64,000 nt of DNA, taken from positions 558,001 to 622,000 of the forward strand of contig NZ_JABMCZ010000005.1 in NCBI RefSeq assembly GCF_013186535.1, written 5' to 3'. This document shows positions 39,532 to 47,634 of this stretch, in pieces (the first letter of the stretch is position 1; each line of letters opens with the position of its first letter). A program made the position numbers and the translations under genes. The stretch comes from Nocardia terpenica. Lineage in GTDB: Bacteria > Actinomycetota > Actinomycetes > Mycobacteriales > Mycobacteriaceae. The notes beneath the pieces were generated by a model. It made no database searches. It saw only the letters and a program-made list of their open reading frames with translations, and had not been told where the DNA came from.

Positions 39532-40464
39532 TTACCCGGCCGTGATGCCCGTGATGAGCGTGCGGTCGCCGATCACCGCGGTGGTGACGGTCTGCCTGTC
39601 GTAGGTCGTCGGGGCGCGGTTCGGGCGGCGCTCGGTGACCTCCACCGCGTATTTGCCGTCCTCCAGCGTGATCACGCGGACGCAGTAGCCGGTGCCCGGG
39701 GGGATCGAGTCGATGCCGCGCTGGATCAGCGGCGCCGGGGACACCGCCGCGTCCGGGGCGACGACCTCGCGCGCGCGTTCGGCGGACCGCTCCACGTAGT
39801 AGGAGTGCTGGAACCACATGATGGCGTCGGGGCCGGAGTCGGTGCCACCGGGCTCCGCGCCGCGCAGCACCCGGTCGGAGCGCTCGGTCGGGCAGCTGCC
39901 GGGGGCGGCCTCGCCGGTCGCGGCGGTGAGGCGGACCGGGGGCGCGGGCGGGCCCGCGGCGTGCCTGGCGCCGCCGCGGGCGTACAGCAAATACAGAGCG
40001 AAACATGCTGCGGCGACCAGCAATAGCACGGCAACCGCCAGGACGACGGCGACGCGCCACCGATTCGGGTGGGCCCGCTCGCGCAGCGTGCCGAACGAGG
40101 CGGCCGCGCCCGGCCCGTCGCGGCCCAGCCGCGGCAGGCCGAGGTGCGGCTCGCCGTCCTCGTCGTCCCAGGGGAATCGCACCGATTCCGCGTCGGGCAC
40201 CGGGTAGTCGTCGTCCGGGCCGGGCGCGTGGTCGGCCACCCAGTCCGACCAGCCGCCCACGAATTCCGCTCGCGAGGCGGCGGGTTCGTCGGTGAACGGG
40301 ATGTCGAACGGTTCGGGTTCGATGTCGCGGATGTAGTGCGGGAACCGGGCCGCGCCGGCGTCGTCGAAGGCGGGCACGGCCACCGCCGGGGCGGGCGGCG
40401 GGGCCAATCCCTCCGGCTCCACGGCCGGGTACCAGCGAGCCAGGTCTTTGTACGACTTCAACAT
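39532..40464 (-). CDS. Single-pass membrane protein of the secretion locus
   Basis: A 310-residue protein with a Pro/Asp/Glu-rich cytoplasmic half (residues 1-135) and one membrane segment at about 137-160 (VAVVLAVAVLLLVAAACFALYLLYA). The extracytoplasmic domain of 150 residues contains SYYVERSAERAREVVAPDA and VTERRPNRAPTTYDR. It ends ITGITAG. I recognise no named family. It precedes the two TadZ-like genes in the same direction, and its role is inferred from position. Confidence 0.65.
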   Translation of the reverse strand: MLKSYKDLARWYPAVEPEGLAPPPAPAVAVPAFDDAGAARFPHYIRDIEPEPFDIPFTDEPAASRAEFVGGWSDWVADHAPGPDDDYPVPDAESVRFPWDDEDGEPHLGLPRLGRDGPGAAASFGTLRERAHPNRWRVAVVLAVAVLLLVAAACFALYLLYARGGARHAAGPPAPPVRLTAATGEAAPGSCPTERSDRVLRGAEPGGTDSGPDAIMWFQHSYYVERSAERAREVVAPDAAVSPAPLIQRGIDSIPPGTGYCVRVITLEDGKYAVEVTERRPNRAPTTYDRQTVTTAVIGDRTLITGITAG

Positions 40465-40521
40465 TCCCCCATCCCCGCGGAGCCGGGCACGTCGTGCAGC
40501 ATCGTCGGACCCTCTCGGCGA

Positions 40522-40917
40522 TCAGTTCGTGGAGAACGGGTAGTTGTGGTCAGCGGTACCTGCGGACGGAACCGTCGTCACAGCGCCGGGTGTGCTGGCG
40601 CCCGGTCCTGTCCCGAACGGAAATTGTCCCGTACCCGACGAATTCGGCGAACTCGACGCGCCGGAAGGTAACCCTGAGAATCCGGTAACCGGGCTGCTCG
40701 GGCCGCCCTTCGTGGCCGCGGCACTCTCGGCGTCGGCGGCGGGGGCGGTCTTCTCGGACGGAAGCAGTCCGCGGAATTCGCCGGTGCCCCGAATCCCCAA
40801 GGCGTACAGTGCCGGACAAATGTCGAGAGGAGGGCGGGTGACACCGGGGGCGAGCGCCGCGACGGCGAATGCGGTCGGGCTCAGCATGCCCCGGGTTGTA
40901 CGTGCGGTCAGCACCAT
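40522..40917 (-). CDS. Possible truncated secreted cutinase-like protein
   Basis: A 131-residue frame. After a signal-like N-terminus it contains DICPALYALGIRGTGEF, close to the first strand and oxyanion region of secreted cutinase-family hydrolases (CP...RGTGE). The remainder is Ser/Pro/Gly/Thr-rich and ends without the catalytic Ser, Asp or His motifs. It may be a remnant or a short protein of unknown use. A plus-strand frame of similar length (40544-40930) lies opposite but lacks this motif. Confidence that it is translated is moderate. Confidence 0.4.
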   Translation of the reverse strand: MVLTARTTRGMLSPTAFAVAALAPGVTRPPLDICPALYALGIRGTGEFRGLLPSEKTAPAADAESAAATKGGPSSPVTGFSGLPSGASSSPNSSGTGQFPFGTGPGASTPGAVTTVPSAGTADHNYPFSTN

Positions 40918-41335
40918 CCTGACCCCCTAGCCAGCCGTCTGCGATAGTTCGGAGGGTCGAGAGCAGGGCGACCCGTCCGGCAAACTTCGGGTGGTCGGGG
41001 GTGTGCCGCCGGTCGCGCGAGCTCCGAAACGTCATCGACCGTAACAGAATCCAGCGAACGCCGCACTGCATCCTGCAAAATGCGAGCGCGGAAGGGGATG
41101 TTCCACCGCAACCGTGGCAAAACCGACCGGATGAATTCCAGCTGCGCGGAGTCGATTACGGGGCGTGCGGAGCAACCGCCGAGCGACCGAAGAATGAATA
41201 GTGTACGCCGCGAACCGGAATCGCTCGTCTCCGGCATTGTGTCATCGGGGGAAATACCAGATTCTCGGCCGCGGCGGCCCGACTCGCCCCGGGGTCCCCG
41301 GCCGCGACCCCGGCCGGGGCGGGCAGACTGGGCGC
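40918..41335. other. Intergenic region between the secretion operon and the DMT transporter
   Basis: About 420 bases of lower GC than the flanks. A minus-strand frame of 109 residues (ATG 41237 to a stop at 40908), containing DSAQLEFIRSVLPRLRWNI, would overlap the cutinase-like start by 10 bp. Its second half is not protein-like, so I leave it uncalled. The promoter of the long minus-strand operon should lie here; I cannot point to -35/-10 boxes with confidence. Confidence 0.4.
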
Positions 41336-42214
41336 ATGGCCGATCTTCCGATAGCCGCCGTTGCCTGCGCGTTCCTCGGCGCGGCGCTGTTCGCGGTGGG
41401 CGCGGTGGCGCAGCAGAGCGCGGCATCCGACGTTCCCGAGGGCGAGGCCCTGCTGGCGCGGCTGGTGCGCAGCCCGCGCTGGTGGGCCGGGTTGCTCGGC
41501 GACGCGGGCGGTTTCGGCCTGCAGGTGGCGGCGCTGGCGCTGGGCTCGGTGCTGGTCGTGCAGCCGATCCTGGTGAGCGCGCTGGTGTTCGCGCTGCCGC
41601 TGGCGGCCCGCTACAGCGGGCGGCGGGTGACCGGGCGGATGTGGGCGCAGGCGGCGGCGCTGTCGATCGCGCTGGCGTGCTTCCTGGTCGTGGGCGATCC
41701 GACCGAGGGGGTGGTGGACGCCCCCGGGCATCGCTGGCTGTGGCCGCTGGGCGCGGTGCTGGCGGTGGTCGCGGTGTGCATCGCGGCCGGGCTCACCCTG
41801 TCGGCGCCGTCGGTGCGGGCGCTGCTGCTGGGCACCGCCGCGGGGCTGCTGTTCGGCATCTCGGCCGCGCTCACCGATCACGTCATGCATCTGTTCGAGC
41901 ACGGGGTGGGGGCGGTGCTGCGCGGCTGGGAGATCTACGCCCTCGCCGTCACCGGCCTCGGCGGCCTGTACGTCCAGCAGCGCGGCTACCAGGCGGGGCC
42001 GCTGTCGGCGTCGCTCCCCGCGTTCACCGTCACCGAGCCGATCGCCGCCGCCGTCCTCGGCATGACCGTGCTGGACGAGCGCCTGCGCAGCGGCCCGGTC
42101 GGCACCGCCGTCGTGATCGTCGCCGCGGTGGTGATGTGCGTTGCGGCCGTACAGCTTTCGCAGGCCCAGGCGCACGACGACGCGGCCGCTCAGGCCGCGG
42201 AGGTCACCCGGTAG
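41336..42214 (+). CDS. DMT-superfamily (EamA-like) transporter
   Basis: A 292-residue integral membrane protein with about nine or ten helices and the internal two-fold DMT layout. The first half has ACAFLGAALFAVGAVAQQSA and VLVVQPILVSALVFALPLA; the second has LPAFTVTEPIAAAVLGMTVLDERL, the conserved DMT P-E-P-like end. ATG 41336 starts the first helix correctly; upstream codons to 41201 are hydrophilic and rejected. The substrate is unknown. The last 25 bp overlap the 3' end of rel tail-to-tail. Confidence 0.85.
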   Translation: MADLPIAAVACAFLGAALFAVGAVAQQSAASDVPEGEALLARLVRSPRWWAGLLGDAGGFGLQVAALALGSVLVVQPILVSALVFALPLAARYSGRRVTGRMWAQAAALSIALACFLVVGDPTEGVVDAPGHRWLWPLGAVLAVVAVCIAAGLTLSAPSVRALLLGTAAGLLFGISAALTDHVMHLFEHGVGAVLRGWEIYALAVTGLGGLYVQQRGYQAGPLSASLPAFTVTEPIAAAVLGMTVLDERLRSGPVGTAVVIVAAVVMCVAAVQLSQAQAHDDAAAQAAEVTR

Positions 42215-44610
42215 ACGTCGTAGACGCCCTCGACATTGCGCACCACATTGAGCAGGTGGCCCAGATGCTTCGGGTCGCCCATCTCGAAGGTGAACTTGCT
42301 GATGGCCACCCGGTCGCCGGAGGTCATGACCGAGGCCGACAGGATATTGACCTTCTCGTCGGCCAGCACCTTGGTCACGTCCGATAGCAGGCGGGTGCGG
42401 TCCAGCGCCTCGATCTGGATGGCGACCAGGAACACCGACGACGGCGAGGGCGCCCACTTCACCTCGATGATGCGCTCCTGCTGGGCCTGTAGCGAATCGG
42501 CGTTGGTGCAGTCGGTGCGGTGCACGCTGACCGCGCCGCCGCGGGTCACGAAGCCCATGATCTCGTCGCCGGGGACCGGGGTGCAGCACTTGGCGAGCTT
42601 GGCGACGGTGCCCGGCGCGCCCGGGATCTCGACCCCCGCGTCGCCGGTGGTGCGCTGGCGCAGCGGCAGCGTGGACGGCGTACTGCGCTCGGCGAGTTCG
42701 TTCTCCACGTCGCCGACGCCGCCGAGCTGGGCCATGAGCCGCTGCACGACGTGGTGCGCCGACACCTGGTTCTCGCCGACCGCGGCGTAGAGCGCCGAGA
42801 TGTCGGTGTAGTGCAGTTCGTGGGCGAGCGCGGTCATCGCGTCCACGCTCATCAGCCGCTGCAGCGGCAGGCCGGACCGGCGGACCTCCTTGGAGATCTG
42901 CTCCTTACCGGCCTCCAGCGCCTCCTCGCGGCGCTCCTTCGCGAACCACTGCCGGATCTTGGCCTTCGCCCGCGGCGAGACCACGAAGTTCTGCCAGTCC
43001 CGGCTGGGTCCGGCGTTCTGCGCCTTGGAGGTGAAGATCTCGACGACCTCGCCGTTCTCCAGCTGCCGCTCCAGCGCGACCAGCCGCCCGTTGACCCGGG
43101 CGCCGATGCACTTGTGGCCCACCTCGGTGTGCACCGCATAGGCGAAGTCGACCGGGGTGGACTTCTGCGGCAGCGTGATGACGTCGCCCTTCGGGGTGAA
43201 CACGAAGATCTCCGGCGACTTCAGGTCGAAGCGCAGCGACTCCAGGAACTCCGCCGGGTCCGCGGCCTCGCGCTGCCAGTCGAGCAGCTGACGCATCCAC
43301 GCCATGTCGTCGACCTCGGCGGCGTCGCCGGAGTGGCGGCCCTTGGTCTCCTTGTAGCGCCAGTGCGCGGCGATGCCGAACTCGGCGGTGCGGTGCATGT
43401 CCTGGGTGCGGATCTGCACCTCGAGCGGTTTGCCGTCCGGGCCCACGACCGTGGTGTGCAGCGACTGGTAGACGCCGTAGCGGGGCTGGGCGATGTAGTC
43501 CTTGAACCGCCCGGCCATCGGCTGCCACAGCGAGTGCACCACGCCGACCGCGGCGTAGCAGTCGCGCACCTCGTCGCAGAGAATGCGGATGCCGACCAGG
43601 TCGTGGATGTCGTCGAAGTCCTTGCCCTTGACGATCATCTTCTGATAGATCGACCAGTAGTGCTTGGGGCGGCCCTCGACGATGGCGTTGATCCGGCTGG
43701 CGGCGAGCGTGTTCACGATCTCGGCGCGCACCTTGGCCAGATAGGTGTCGCGCGAGGGCGCGCGGTCGGCGACCAGGCGCACGATCTCGTCGTACTTCTT
43801 CGGGTGCAGGATCGCGAAGGCCAGATCCTCGAGCTCCCACTTGACCGTGGCCATGCCGAGCCGATGGGCAAGCGGCGCAATGACTTCCAGCGTCTCGCGG
43901 GCCTTCTTGGCCTGCTTCTCCGGCGGCAGGAAACGCATGGTGCGCATGTTGTGCAGCCGGTCGGCGACCTTGATCACCAGCACGCGCGGATCGCGGGCCA
44001 TGGCGATGATCATCTTGCGGATGGTCTCGGCCTCGGCGGCGGCGCCCAGGTTGACCTTGTCCAGTTTGGTGACGCCGTCGACCAGGTGCGCGACCTCCTG
44101 GCCGAACTCGGCGGTGAGCTCGTCGAGCGAGTAGCCGGTGTCCTCCACGGTGTCGTGCAGCAGCGCCGCCACCAGGGTGGTGGTGTCCATGCCGAGCTCG
44201 GCCAGGATATTGGCGACCGCGAGCGGATGGGTGATGTAGGGATCGCCGGACTTGCGGAACTGGTGGGCGTGCTTCTCGTCGGCGACGTCGAAGGCACGCT
44301 GCAGCAATTGCAGATTGGCCTTCGGGTACAGCTCACGATGCACGGTGGCCAGCGGCTCGAGCACGGGCTTGACCGCGGCGATGCCGCGCTGGCCGGTCAT
44401 CCGGCGGGCCAGCCGGGCGCGCACCCGGCGCGAGGCCGAGGTGGGCACGGCGGCCGGGCTGCCGGGCTGCCGCATCGGCATGTTCCGCGGGGTCGGGGCC
44501 GACACGCCGGGAGACGACACGCCGGGATTCGCTGAGGTGGGCGAGGCGGGGGGGACGTCGTCCCCGGCTGCCGATTGCTCGGCATTCGCTTTCTCCAGAT
44601 GCTGAGTCAT
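42190..44610 (-). CDS. rel: Bifunctional (p)ppGpp synthetase/hydrolase
   Basis: An 806-residue Rel enzyme that makes and degrades the stringent-response alarmone. It has a disordered N-terminus of about 75 residues, then an HD hydrolase domain (ITHPLAVANILAELG and HDTVEDT at residues 152-158). The synthetase domain has PRYGVYQSLHTTVVGPDG. A TGS domain (VFTPKGDVITLPQKSTPVDFA), a helical/zinc-finger region (CCTPVPGDEIMGFV) and a C-terminal ACT domain follow. ATG 44610 has GGAGAGG 9-15 bases upstream, so the frame to 44868 is rejected. In mycobacteria rel sits beside ppiB and apt (recalled); both neighbours are displaced here. Confidence 0.97.
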   Translation of the reverse strand: MTQHLEKANAEQSAAGDDVPPASPTSANPGVSSPGVSAPTPRNMPMRQPGSPAAVPTSASRRVRARLARRMTGQRGIAAVKPVLEPLATVHRELYPKANLQLLQRAFDVADEKHAHQFRKSGDPYITHPLAVANILAELGMDTTTLVAALLHDTVEDTGYSLDELTAEFGQEVAHLVDGVTKLDKVNLGAAAEAETIRKMIIAMARDPRVLVIKVADRLHNMRTMRFLPPEKQAKKARETLEVIAPLAHRLGMATVKWELEDLAFAILHPKKYDEIVRLVADRAPSRDTYLAKVRAEIVNTLAASRINAIVEGRPKHYWSIYQKMIVKGKDFDDIHDLVGIRILCDEVRDCYAAVGVVHSLWQPMAGRFKDYIAQPRYGVYQSLHTTVVGPDGKPLEVQIRTQDMHRTAEFGIAAHWRYKETKGRHSGDAAEVDDMAWMRQLLDWQREAADPAEFLESLRFDLKSPEIFVFTPKGDVITLPQKSTPVDFAYAVHTEVGHKCIGARVNGRLVALERQLENGEVVEIFTSKAQNAGPSRDWQNFVVSPRAKAKIRQWFAKERREEALEAGKEQISKEVRRSGLPLQRLMSVDAMTALAHELHYTDISALYAAVGENQVSAHHVVQRLMAQLGGVGDVENELAERSTPSTLPLRQRTTGDAGVEIPGAPGTVAKLAKCCTPVPGDEIMGFVTRGGAVSVHRTDCTNADSLQAQQERIIEVKWAPSPSSVFLVAIQIEALDRTRLLSDVTKVLADEKVNILSASVMTSGDRVAISKFTFEMGDPKHLGHLLNVVRNVEGVYDVYRVTSAA

Positions 44611-45243
44611 GCCACCACCTCTCCGGGCTCGATCGGCATACCCTATCCGACCGGTCCAACGGCTCAGACCACCAACTTTAATCCGGGTCGCCGAGTGCCG
44701 TCGCCCGGTCGCGCCGGGCGGGTTGTCCGGACCGTCGCCAGCGCACCCGGGTCGGGCATTCCGGACGGTGCCGATCCGTGATGCCGATCGGAAATCGGCC
44801 ATCGATATCGCCCGGTTTCGGTTTGACAGAGCTCCAACCGTGTGGCCTCCTTGGCTCCATGCATGCAAGGGAGCACGGTCGGATTCGGCCGCTCCGGGGG
44901 CGGCGTGGGGGTCCGCAATGTTTCCTCTGCGGGGATCGCCCGGAACCGTCGGATCTACGCGGTATGCGTCGGCGCGGGAGGTTGGACCGAAAATCTTTGC
45001 GTTTCATGCGAAGTCCGCTTACGTAGCGGGTTCCGGACACTATGCAGGGTTTAGACACGCCGTTGTCTCCTGAACGCCGCCGCGCCCCCGTTCGTTCATC
45101 CTCGAGACGAACGATGGACCCGGGGTGTGGTTCGGCATCGACATTCCACGATGTGCGAGAACGAGCCATACTGGCTGGTGGCAACGGGCCGTGAATTGGG
45201 GACAGGCATGATGCCACAACGTGATTCAAGGGGAAGCCGACTC
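44611..45243. other. 633-bp non-coding region between rel and the regulator gene
   Basis: A region of lower GC than the rest of the window, separating the divergent rel and XRE/NB-ARC genes. Frames on both strands are short or of non-protein composition. A TTGACA hexamer occurs at 44823-44828 without a convincing -10. No repeat, tRNA or terminator was seen. It forms the left boundary of the biosynthetic region. Confidence 0.5.
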
Positions 45244-46614
45244 ATGGGTAGACGCGAAAAACCACTCGACGGTCGGTCCGGACCTCTCGCCGCGTTCGCC
45301 GGCGATCTTCGTAAACTCCGTGCGGCAGCGGGGAATCCGTCCTATCGGCAGATGGCGAGCGTGGCCATGTACTCGCCCTCCGTGCTGTCCGAGGCGGCCA
45401 GCGGCTACCGGCTACCCACCCTGCAGGTGACCCAGGCATTCGTGCGGGCCTGCGGCGGCGACCCCGCCGAATGGGAGCATCGATGGCGGGAAGTACGGGG
45501 GGACAAGGGATTCGATCAGCCGGAGGAAAACTCCGAGGACCGCCACCCGGACGGCGCGGGCCACCCGCGCCCGTCCCAGCTACCCATCGGACCGCACGAC
45601 TTCGTCGGTCGCGCAGCGGAATTCGAGGGCGCACGCGCGGCCACCGCCCGCTCCGGCGACTCCCGGGTGCCGCTGGCGATCCGCGGTCCGGCCGGAATCG
45701 GCAAGACCGCCTTCGCCCTTCGGTTCGCGCACCGGCTGGTCGACGAGTTCCCCGACGGTCAGCTGTGGGCGGATATGAGCGCTCCGGAGGCCACGCCGCT
45801 GGAGGTCATGGCCGGTTTCCTGCATGCGCTCGGCGTGCCGCCCGACCGAGTGCCGTCGGACGAGATGCACCGGATCGGCCTGTACCGCTCCATGCTGGCC
45901 GAACGCCGCGTGGTGGTGCTGCTGGACGACGTGCGCGACGAACCGCAGGTCAGGCCGCTGCTGGCGCGCTCGCTCACCAGCCAGATCCTGATCACCAGCC
46001 GCTCGCGGCTGCTCGGCCTGGACGGGGTGCGCCGGCTCACCCTGGCCCCGCTGGCGCGCTCGGAGTCGCTGGATCTGCTGCGGCTGCTCGTCGGCAGCGA
46101 CCGGGTGCGGTCGGAACACGCTGCGGCACTGAGGATCGCGGACTTCTGCGCGAATCTGCCGCTGGCCGTCACCATCGCCGGACGCAAGATCGCCGCCCAG
46201 CCCGGGCGGCGGCTCGGCGAGGTGGCCGACCGGCTGGCGGCCGGGGTGACCGTGGCGAACTGGCTGCGGATCGGCGACATCTGCCTGGCCGATTCCGTGC
46301 TCCCGGCCTACCTGTCGCTGCCGCCGCTGGCCAAGCACGTGGTGCACATGCTCGCCGAGGGCTGCGACGAGGTGACCCCCGCGGGACTGGCGCACGACCT
46401 GCACATTTCGATCGATACCGCCGAATACGCGATGGACAGCCTGATCGATACCGGCCTGCTGCACCGGGTCTCGGGCCCCGAGCGGTACACGCTGCCCGCG
46501 TTGATCGGCCTGCTGGTGGCGCAGGAGACCGGCCGGTTCGCGATCCGACGCGAGCCGGACACCGGTGAACTTCCGGTGGTCCGCAGCGCCGCCGACTCCC
46601 CCTTTCGCGTTTGA
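45244..46614 (+). CDS. XRE-type HTH / NB-ARC ATPase regulator
   Basis: A 456-residue STAND-type regulator. Residues about 8-85 form an XRE-like HTH (FAGDLRKLRAAAGNPSYRQM, then YSPSVLSEAASGYRLPTLQV). An NB-ARC NTPase follows with Walker A GPAGIGKTA near residue 148 and Walker B VVVLLDDVRDE near 228. A winged-helix end contains LHISIDTAEYAMDSL. It lacks the SARP and TPR parts of AfsR. ATG 45244 follows AAGGGGAAG; earlier starts at 45127 and 45208 are possible. It is the first gene of the plus-strand cluster and a candidate pathway regulator. Confidence 0.8.
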   Translation: MGRREKPLDGRSGPLAAFAGDLRKLRAAAGNPSYRQMASVAMYSPSVLSEAASGYRLPTLQVTQAFVRACGGDPAEWEHRWREVRGDKGFDQPEENSEDRHPDGAGHPRPSQLPIGPHDFVGRAAEFEGARAATARSGDSRVPLAIRGPAGIGKTAFALRFAHRLVDEFPDGQLWADMSAPEATPLEVMAGFLHALGVPPDRVPSDEMHRIGLYRSMLAERRVVVLLDDVRDEPQVRPLLARSLTSQILITSRSRLLGLDGVRRLTLAPLARSESLDLLRLLVGSDRVRSEHAAALRIADFCANLPLAVTIAGRKIAAQPGRRLGEVADRLAAGVTVANWLRIGDICLADSVLPAYLSLPPLAKHVVHMLAEGCDEVTPAGLAHDLHISIDTAEYAMDSLIDTGLLHRVSGPERYTLPALIGLLVAQETGRFAIRREPDTGELPVVRSAADSPFRV

Positions 46615-46784
46615 TCGGTTGTCCGCTGCGCCCGGCGAACACCGCAGAATACCCCGGCGGACCGCCGCCGTTGGCGTTCGATTGTTCGGAATCGGTTAGG
46701 GCGCAGTAGATTCGACCATTTTCACCGGTAGCCTTCCTCGCGTTCGATGACCACGGAAATCATGCCCCCGCGAGGAGTCGCAGA

Positions 46785-47615
46785 GTGAACGACAGTCAGC
46801 GCAGCAATGCGGAAAAATTTCGGGAACTGCACGCGGCCGGCGCCTTCGTGCTGCCCAATGCCTGGGACGCGGTGAGCGCGGCGCTGGTCGCGCAGGCGGG
46901 CGCGCCGGCGGTCGCCACCACCAGCGCCGCGGTGTCGTGGGCGCTCGGCCGCGGTGACGGGCAGCGGCTGACCCGAGCGGAAATGATCGAGCAGGTGCGC
47001 CGGATCGCCGCGACCGTGCCGGTCCCGGTGACCGCCGACGTGGAGGGCGGCTACGGCCCCGCCCCCGCCGACGTCGCCGCCACCGTCGAGGCGGTGATCG
47101 CGGCCGGTGCGGTCGGGGTGAACCTGGAGGATTCCACCGAGCCCGGCGGGCCGCTGTTCTCGATCGCCGAGCAGGCCACCCGGTTGCGGGCGGGCCGGGC
47201 CGCCGCCGGGCGCGCCGGTCTGCCCGCACTGGTGATCAACGCGCGCACCGACGTGTACCTGTTCGGCATCGGCGAACCCGAGGGCCGCCAGGCGGAGGTG
47301 CTGGTCCGGGCCGAGGCGTACGCCGAGGCCGGGGCGGACGCCCTGTTCGTGCCGGGCCTGCTGGATCTCGACGCCCTGCGCGAGCTGGCCGGGAAGTCGC
47401 CGCTGCCGATCAACGTCATGGTCGGCCCGGGCGCGCCGACCGTGCCCGAACTGGCCGCGACCGGCGTGCGCCGGATCAGCCTCGGCCCGGCGCTGGCCCA
47501 GGCCGCCTACGCCACGGTGCGGGCGGCCGCGACCGAACTGCTCGCCGAGGGCGGCTACGCCGCGCTCGGCGGCGGCCTCGACTTCGGCGAGGTCGAAGCA
47601 CTTTTCGCGCAATGA
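46785..47615 (+). CDS. Isocitrate lyase/PEP mutase superfamily protein
   Basis: A 276-residue TIM-barrel protein of the isocitrate lyase/PEP-mutase superfamily, most like the 2-methylisocitrate-lyase-type group of unknown specificity. It has PNAWDAVSAALV at residues 24-35, the metal-binding ADVEGGYG near 84-91 and VNLEDS at 112-117. It lacks the EDKxxxxxNS motif of true PEP mutase, so phosphonate synthesis is not implied. GTG 46785 follows GCGAGGAG at 7 bases. It is encoded 19 bp before the MFS gene and might supply or remove a small oxo-acid; membership in the pathway is unproved. Confidence 0.8.
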   Translation: MNDSQRSNAEKFRELHAAGAFVLPNAWDAVSAALVAQAGAPAVATTSAAVSWALGRGDGQRLTRAEMIEQVRRIAATVPVPVTADVEGGYGPAPADVAATVEAVIAAGAVGVNLEDSTEPGGPLFSIAEQATRLRAGRAAAGRAGLPALVINARTDVYLFGIGEPEGRQAEVLVRAEAYAEAGADALFVPGLLDLDALRELAGKSPLPINVMVGPGAPTVPELAATGVRRISLGPALAQAAYATVRAAATELLAEGGYAALGGGLDFGEVEALFAQ

Positions 47616-47634
47616 CCCGAGGGGATCGGCTCCG

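Noticed and set aside
40544..40930. Plus-strand 128-residue frame
   Set aside because: It is antisense to the cutinase-like frame, which has a recognisable motif and the direction of the operon.
44678..45229. Minus-strand 183-residue frame upstream of rel
   Set aside because: Arg/Pro/Ser-rich with no domain or ribosome site; the region behaves as non-coding promoter space.
46785..47615. A phosphonate pathway suggested by the PEP-mutase-superfamily gene next to hydrazine genes (as in fosfazinomycin)
   Set aside because: The sequence lacks the EDKxxxxxNS motif of true PEP mutase, and no phosphonopyruvate decarboxylase or other phosphonate gene is present.
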